A stretch of DNA of 62,330 nucleotides from an uncultured Treponema sp. (lineage in GTDB: Bacteria; Spirochaetota; Spirochaetia; Treponematales; Treponemataceae): contig CAMWTK010000007.1 of the NCBI GenBank assembly GCA_947177175.1, positions 1-62,330 of the forward strand. Reading direction: 5' to 3'. The position numbers and the translations under genes were made by a program. Numbering within the stretch: position 1 is the stretch's first letter; the number at the start of each line of letters is the position of its first letter. Of the stretch, positions 58,407 to 62,330 are shown in pieces. The notes under the pieces are model-generated. The model was not told the DNA's origin. It saw only the letters and a list, made by a program, of their open reading frames with translations, and made no database searches.

Positions 58407-59288
58407 ATGGTCTTCAAGAGTTTTGACGGAAAAGAAATTTTTGTGCGCGAGTGGGCGGACATGGAAAATCCCCGGGGCATCGTGCAGATTGTGCACGGCA
58501 TGGTGGAACACAGCGGACGGTACGATGCCTTCGCGCGATTCCTGAACGCCCACGGATTCATCGTCGTTGCGGACGACCACCGCGGACACGGCGAAACGGA
58601 CAAGGACACGCTCGGCTACAGCGCGGGACACATGTTCAAGGACACTGTGCGCGACGAGGGCGAAATCACCGCCCACTACCGGGCGAAGTATCCCGCCCTC
58701 AGGCATTTTGTCCTCGGCTTTTCCTACGGCTCGTTCCTGACGCAAAGTTACATCGGCATATACGGCGACCGAACCGACGGCGCGGTCATTGCGGGCAGCA
58801 ACTACAAAAAAGACTTTGACGTGTACCTCGGCTCGGTCGTCGCGCACCTTTTCCCCGAAAAAAAGCCCGCCACGTTCATCGAACGCCAGTCATTCGGCGC
58901 ATACGCAAAAATGTTCGCGGACGGGGAATGGCTCTCCGCCGACGCGGAAAACAACGCCGCCTACCATGCGGACGCATACTGCTCGTTCACGTGCAGCAAC
59001 CGATTCTACCGCGACTTTTTCAAGGGGCTGAAAAGCCTCTACACGAAACGCTACATCGCCGGGCTGAAAAAAGACCTGCCCCTGCTGCTCGTGTCGGGCA
59101 AGGACGACCCCGTGGGCGACATGGGCAAAGGCGTGGAAAAACTCTACCGCTTCTACACGCAGAAAGCGCGCATGACGGACGTAACGCTCACCCTGTTCGA
59201 CAACTCCCGCCACGAATTCCTCAACGAAAAAGAAAACCGCGACCACAAATGGAACACCGTGCTTTCGTTCTTTGAGGCGCATGTGTAG
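58407..59288 (+). CDS. Lysophospholipase / monoacylglycerol lipase-like alpha/beta hydrolase
   Basis: A 293-aa soluble hydrolase: IVQIVHGMVEHSGRYDAFAR with the oxyanion HGM motif, DDHRGHGET, nucleophile elbow GFSYGS (Ser at about 110), acid Asp in LLVSGKDDPVG and catalytic His in SRHEFLNE. These fit the Hydrolase_4 / monoglyceride lipase family that removes fatty acyl chains from monoacylglycerols or lysophospholipids. The stop TAG merges with a run of nine G. AAGGAG ribosome site. Confidence 0.88.
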   Translation: MVFKSFDGKEIFVREWADMENPRGIVQIVHGMVEHSGRYDAFARFLNAHGFIVVADDHRGHGETDKDTLGYSAGHMFKDTVRDEGEITAHYRAKYPALRHFVLGFSYGSFLTQSYIGIYGDRTDGAVIAGSNYKKDFDVYLGSVVAHLFPEKKPATFIERQSFGAYAKMFADGEWLSADAENNAAYHADAYCSFTCSNRFYRDFFKGLKSLYTKRYIAGLKKDLPLLLVSGKDDPVGDMGKGVEKLYRFYTQKARMTDVTLTLFDNSRHEFLNEKENRDHKWNTVLSFFEAHV

Positions 59289-59296
59289 GGGGGGGG
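59288..59296. repeat. G9 homopolymer
   Basis: Nine consecutive G starting in the stop codon of the lipase gene. Homopolymers of this length are prone to slippage, which could alter reading into the small frame downstream. Confidence 0.7.
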
Positions 59297-59318
59297 CAGT
59301 GCCCAACAATGAAAAAGC

Positions 59319-59441
59319 ATGCCCCCCGCCCCGCTATCTGAAATCTGCCGCTTGGATGACTGGCAGACATTCGACGCTTATCTGCAAAATGAAATTACGG
59401 CAGGTGATTCCCACTTCATTTTGCAAGACGATAGTTTGTAG
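59319..59441 (+). pseudogene. 40-codon frame before the APH-fold gene, possible broken 5' part
   Basis: Reads MPPAPLSEICRLDDWQTFDA then YLQNEITAGDSHFILQDDSL and stops 6 bases before the TTG start of the next gene. It has protein-like composition but no ribosome site, and I know no match. It may be the original N-terminus of the neighbouring gene separated by a frameshift, or a remnant. Confidence 0.35.
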
Positions 59442-59447
59442 GCGATA

Positions 59448-60461
59448 TTGTCCGCGAAAAATATTTTCGATGCTTTTTTGGCGAGATACGACGGCGGATT
59501 TTTTGTCCACCCGTTGCTTTGTCGGCTTTTGCATTTTGCCGTAACGCATTCCGCGGATTATGAAAAACAGGCTTTTGAAATATTGGACTTCGGCATAAAG
59601 CACAATCGTGCCATTTCAAAACGACTGCGCTGTGACAGCATCCTGCAAAATGGCGACTTGCTCCATGACAATAAAACGGTCGGGCGCGCACTCGTGTTTC
59701 GTGCCACAGAAGCACTTGACGGCACGGACACCTTATTTGCGAAGCTGGACGAATTAAACAGCAGCGTCCAATCCATTTGGACAAAGCAGTCGTACCTTGC
59801 CGGCGGCTATTCGGGCCTATCGGTGAGGCTTGCGGACAGCGTGATTGAAAAGGAGCGGACGTTCAACGAATGCGAATACATTTTTTTAAACCGCCTGGCA
59901 GAAAACGGCTATACAAAATCGCCCAGATATTTGGGCGCGAAAAATGGCAAAGATTTGTTTACCTATATCAAAGGCAAAACAATCGCGTACACGTATGAAA
60001 TGAGCGAAGCCACTATCGTAGAAATGACCAACGAGTTGAAGGCTATCAACACCATTTCAAAAAAATATCTCGGAAGCAACGTGTACGTCCACGGAGATTT
60101 GGGCGCGCAAAACGTTGTTTTCAACGATTCCAAAATCACGGGCATAATCGATTGGGACAACACGTTCATCGGGGAAGAATACGACGACTTCATCTATGTG
60201 TTTTGGACGTGGGCAAATGTCGGCAACTTGCAACGCAATGACGAAAGAATGTTCGGGCTATTAAAAATCATGATAGACACGTATCAGCCCGACAACAAAT
60301 TCCTGAGCAATTTCCCCGATAAAATCTGGCAGAGAATGGAACACAAGCTCACGTCCACGCCCGTCGGCTCGAAAACCTACGGCCGTATTTTCGACTGGGT
60401 GAAATGGAGCCAGCAATGGGTGGAAAAATACAGCAACCGCATCTCGCATGAAATCGGCTGA
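59448..60461 (+). CDS. APH-fold phosphotransferase with unusual N-terminal domain
   Basis: A 337-aa protein. The C-terminal half is an aminoglycoside-phosphotransferase/choline-kinase fold with catalytic loop YVHGDLGAQNVVF and metal-binding GIIDWDN. The N-terminal about 110 residues are helical and unrelated to known APH proteins. The substrate may be a small metabolite, sugar or antibiotic; sequence does not say, and drug resistance should not be assumed. The start is uncertain: TTG at 59448 opens the frame, with no clear ribosome site, and the preceding 40-codon frame may belong to it. Confidence 0.7.
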   Translation: MSAKNIFDAFLARYDGGFFVHPLLCRLLHFAVTHSADYEKQAFEILDFGIKHNRAISKRLRCDSILQNGDLLHDNKTVGRALVFRATEALDGTDTLFAKLDELNSSVQSIWTKQSYLAGGYSGLSVRLADSVIEKERTFNECEYIFLNRLAENGYTKSPRYLGAKNGKDLFTYIKGKTIAYTYEMSEATIVEMTNELKAINTISKKYLGSNVYVHGDLGAQNVVFNDSKITGIIDWDNTFIGEEYDDFIYVFWTWANVGNLQRNDERMFGLLKIMIDTYQPDNKFLSNFPDKIWQRMEHKLTSTPVGSKTYGRIFDWVKWSQQWVEKYSNRISHEIG

Positions 60462-60482
60462 CGGCGGCACACGCATTGCCCG

Positions 60483-61775
60483 TCATTGCTTCAATGCAAT
60501 TCTTTTAAGGAACACTTTTTCCAGCAACAGGGACAGCGCAAAATGCGCGACCATTCCCAGCCCGAACATGACTATAATCGTGTCCATCGTGAAAGCAATC
60601 GCGTCCGTCAGATAAAGCACGAAGAAAATCCCGTAATACACGACGTTAATCACGAGCGAGTTGATCGCGTTGTACGCCGTCTTTCCCAGACCGATAAAAA
60701 TATTATCGATAATCGCGCCGCCGATGTAGGCGACATAGAACGGCACGAGCTTGATGACAATGGCAAAAATCACGCCTGCGTCTGGCAGGTTTTCGGCATA
60801 GCGGAAAAACGGCGTCCACAAAGGAACCGTCACCGCCCAAACGGCGACAACTGCGGCGGCAATAAAATAGTAGTTTCCTCGCCGCAGCTTTGCATAACCG
60901 TCCTTGCAATCCCGCTTTATAACTTCCACCAAAGCGTTTACAGGAATCAGCAGCCAGCCCCAAATAAAATTGTTCGCAACCCAATAGTTGCCCTGCCCGG
61001 AAACCATATTGACCATCTTGCATATCATCACGGCATAGATGAAATTATCGATGAATTGCTGCATGCCCGAAAAAAATCCGACCCTGCCCCATTCCTTGAG
61101 CACAGGAATGTCGGATTTATGAAACCGGCAGGGCTTCGTCAGTCCTTGCGCGTACAGCATGACAAAACTCGCCGCGGCAAGCAGCGCGTTCACCATGATA
61201 TTTGACATCGCGATGCCGTACACGCCGAAATTCGGTATCAGCGCGAAATCCGCAACGACAGAAAGCACGGTATGTATCGCCAAGAAAATATAAACATTCC
61301 TGTCTTTTCCGACCACGACAAAAACGACATTCACAAAACGGACGATTATCCCCACCATAAAGGCGACCGTCTCAAGCCGCAGATAATAGCTGGTGGCGGC
61401 CACGTCAATTTCATGGGGATTCATCGTCCTCACCAGCACGGAGCCATATATGAGAACGCCTGCCGAAAAAAGCGCGTACACGACAAAAGTCAAAAGCCCC
61501 GTCTTGAACGTGTGCCCCGCAAAATTCTCCCTGCCCTCCTTAAAAATCCTGTTGAGAATGGAGTACAGCGGAACGATTAAAAACGCCTGCAGCGTCTCAT
61601 TGATGAGGTCGAACCATTCCATCTGCCCCACAATATCAAACGCCGCGCCCGGACTGTTCGACGAAACAATGAACGTCTTGAGCGTCTGATAGACAGCAGG
61701 AATCAGCGACAAGGCGCACAAAGCCGCGAACAGCCGCCAATTGAACTGCCTGAGTTGCAGGAATTTTTCTTTCAT
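60483..61775 (-). CDS. MATE-like membrane exporter, divergent
   Basis: A 430-aa membrane protein with about twelve helices: FAALCALSLIPAVYQTLKTF, LINETLQAFLIVPLYSILNR and VVGKDRNVYIFLAIHTVLSV. It belongs to the MATE/MVF superfamily but is far from the two other MATE genes here. The charged loops are short and no family-specific signature decides the substrate. ATG at 61775 is preferred over 61793 because GGGG precedes it. It converges on the APH-fold gene. Confidence 0.8.
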   Translation of the reverse strand: MKEKFLQLRQFNWRLFAALCALSLIPAVYQTLKTFIVSSNSPGAAFDIVGQMEWFDLINETLQAFLIVPLYSILNRIFKEGRENFAGHTFKTGLLTFVVYALFSAGVLIYGSVLVRTMNPHEIDVAATSYYLRLETVAFMVGIIVRFVNVVFVVVGKDRNVYIFLAIHTVLSVVADFALIPNFGVYGIAMSNIMVNALLAAASFVMLYAQGLTKPCRFHKSDIPVLKEWGRVGFFSGMQQFIDNFIYAVMICKMVNMVSGQGNYWVANNFIWGWLLIPVNALVEVIKRDCKDGYAKLRRGNYYFIAAAVVAVWAVTVPLWTPFFRYAENLPDAGVIFAIVIKLVPFYVAYIGGAIIDNIFIGLGKTAYNAINSLVINVVYYGIFFVLYLTDAIAFTMDTIIVMFGLGMVAHFALSLLLEKVFLKRIALKQ

Positions 61776-61914
61776 GATTTTCCCCAAAAACAAAAATATC
61801 TTATATCCTACTATGCACCAGTGATTTTTGTCTAGAAGTTATTTCTCGTCAACGCTCGCGCCACCCTCCCGACCCCCTCGCGCAAAAAAAATTCAATTTT
61901 TTCCCTCCGCCCTG

Positions 61915-61945
61915 TTGACACTCACATCGTGTGAGGCCTTATCAT
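61915..61945 (+). promoter_or_regulatory. Promoter with an operator palindrome in its spacer
   Basis: TTGACA (61915-61920) is followed directly by the inverted repeat CTCACA-TCG-TGTGAG (61921-61935), then TATCAT (61940-61945), a 19-bp spacer. A repressor bound here would cover both promoter elements. Confidence 0.6.
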
Positions 61946-61984
61946 AATCACGAGCTCAAAAATCACACTTGTACGAGGTGAACA

Positions 61985-62122
61985 ATGCTGAAAATCGGCG
62001 TAATTTTGCCAAAATCATCCCCGGGCGGCGGAAAAATATGGTATACTATCGGAACGGCGAAAGTTTTTTGGGCAGTGGCCGAAGCGAAAGCGGCTGGGTG
62101 CGCTGTGTATCGCCGCATATAA
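61985..62122 (+). CDS. 45-codon frame downstream of the operator, uncertain
   Basis: ATG 61985 has a GAGGTG ribosome site 7 bases upstream and the frame reads MLKIGVILPKSSPGGGKIWY, ending KAAGCAVYRRI. No known family. It could be a leader peptide, a fragment of a longer gene, or fortuitous. Confidence 0.3.
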   Translation: MLKIGVILPKSSPGGGKIWYTIGTAKVFWAVAEAKAAGCAVYRRI

Positions 62123-62151
62123 AAAATGCATTGCACTGGAGAGAACAAACG

Positions 62152-62330
62152 ATGAAAAACAAATGGCTTCATTTTGGCGTTGACAAGGAGACGCTGTTCG
62201 CGCTGGCGTGCGGGGCGCTCATGATTTTGCTGAGCGTGGCGATGATGTGGCTTGACGGCGAAGTCGCGAGCATAATTTTGCGGGACGCGCTCATGATCGT
62301 GCTTTTGGGATTTTTCACGCCGCTGTATTA
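62152..62330 (+). CDS. Membrane protein, 5' part only (cut by the window edge)
   Basis: The first 59 codons: MKNKWLHFGVDKETLFALAC, then two hydrophobic helices (LACGALMILLSVAMMWL and ILRDALMIVLLGFFTPLY) and no stop before the window ends. No conclusive family is visible. GGAGAG lies 8 bases before the start. Transcription probably comes from the operator-bearing promoter at 61915. Confidence 0.65.
   Translation, partial: MKNKWLHFGVDKETLFALACGALMILLSVAMMWLDGEVASIILRDALMIVLLGFFTPLY

Larger units (their letters stand above)
61776..62151. other. 376-bp intergenic region with operator-like palindrome
   Basis: Contains the promoter/operator at 61915-61945, a 45-codon frame at 61985-62122 and an extended -10 (TGGTATACT, 62039-62047). 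The first 140 bases are AT-rich then C-rich and show no gene. Confidence 0.5.

Noticed and set aside
61963..62172. A 69-codon minus-strand frame near the right edge
   Set aside because: No ribosome site, no recognisable motif, and it overlaps a promoter region and a better supported plus-strand start.

Overview
The window reads as chromosomal DNA of a moderately GC-rich spirochaete, most likely Treponema or a close relative. This is an inference from gene content: a DUF261-type protein (a family I associate with Borrelia, Brachyspira and Treponema), secreted proteins and lipoproteins with spirochaete-like lipoboxes, rubrerythrin, a UPF0210 protein, a D-lactate-type dehydrogenase, and a lytic transglycosylase paired with a LysM protein. 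There is no rRNA; one tRNA-Cys is present. The first 51 bases are pure C and look like a contig-end artefact.

Layout. (1) 115-22912 is mostly core: coaBC, slyX, a DUF1848 gene, a fused two-ATPase/EcfT transporter, proS, a TlpA / CXXC microprotein / polyferredoxin operon, an SDR dehydrogenase, a HisA-HisI-HisE fusion, an acyltransferase, an antiporter, cell-envelope proteins, an esterase and rubrerythrin. Two minisatellite arrays (41-bp and 47-bp units) sit between genes. (2) 23131-25088 is a Dam-type methylase with a DUF3883 nuclease candidate. (3) 25345-34424 is modF, a UPF0210 gene, a dehydrogenase, queH, an RNA methyltransferase, tetR, envelope proteins and tRNA-Cys. (4) 34425-36850 is scarred: a NUDIX gene and a signal-peptide gene cut at the same point, a frameshifted AT-rich gene, and a PIN toxin cut to 34 codons beside its intact antitoxin. 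(5) 37018-40712 holds proC, a MATE gene and putP. (6) 41015-47368 is accessory: a MATE stub, an orphan gene, a glycosyltransferase stub, then one co-oriented cluster of a frameshifted regulator-like gene, three DUF2589 paralogues, a DUF261-type cysteine-peptidase-like protein and a pentameric ligand-gated ion channel homologue. (7) 47432-51004 is a LysR regulator divergent from an SDR / flavodoxin / MATE operon. (8) 51162-55720 is an AT-rich island: two DNA methyltransferases, a large endonuclease, a two-cluster Fe-S protein and a ribbon-helix-helix protein. (9) 55756-62330 has a DUF362 lipoprotein, tandem secreted paralogues, a lipase, an APH-fold kinase, a third MATE and a partial gene at the edge.

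Two candidates for undescribed biology stand out. One is the ion channel / DUF2589 / DUF261 cluster, whose first gene carries a frameshift in an A7 tract. The other is the restriction island with its embedded Fe-S protein. A separate genome-style signal is that many starts lie 6 or 7 bases after a -10 hexamer, often with a good -35 at 17 bp. This predicts widespread leaderless mRNAs and was used to fix several start codons.
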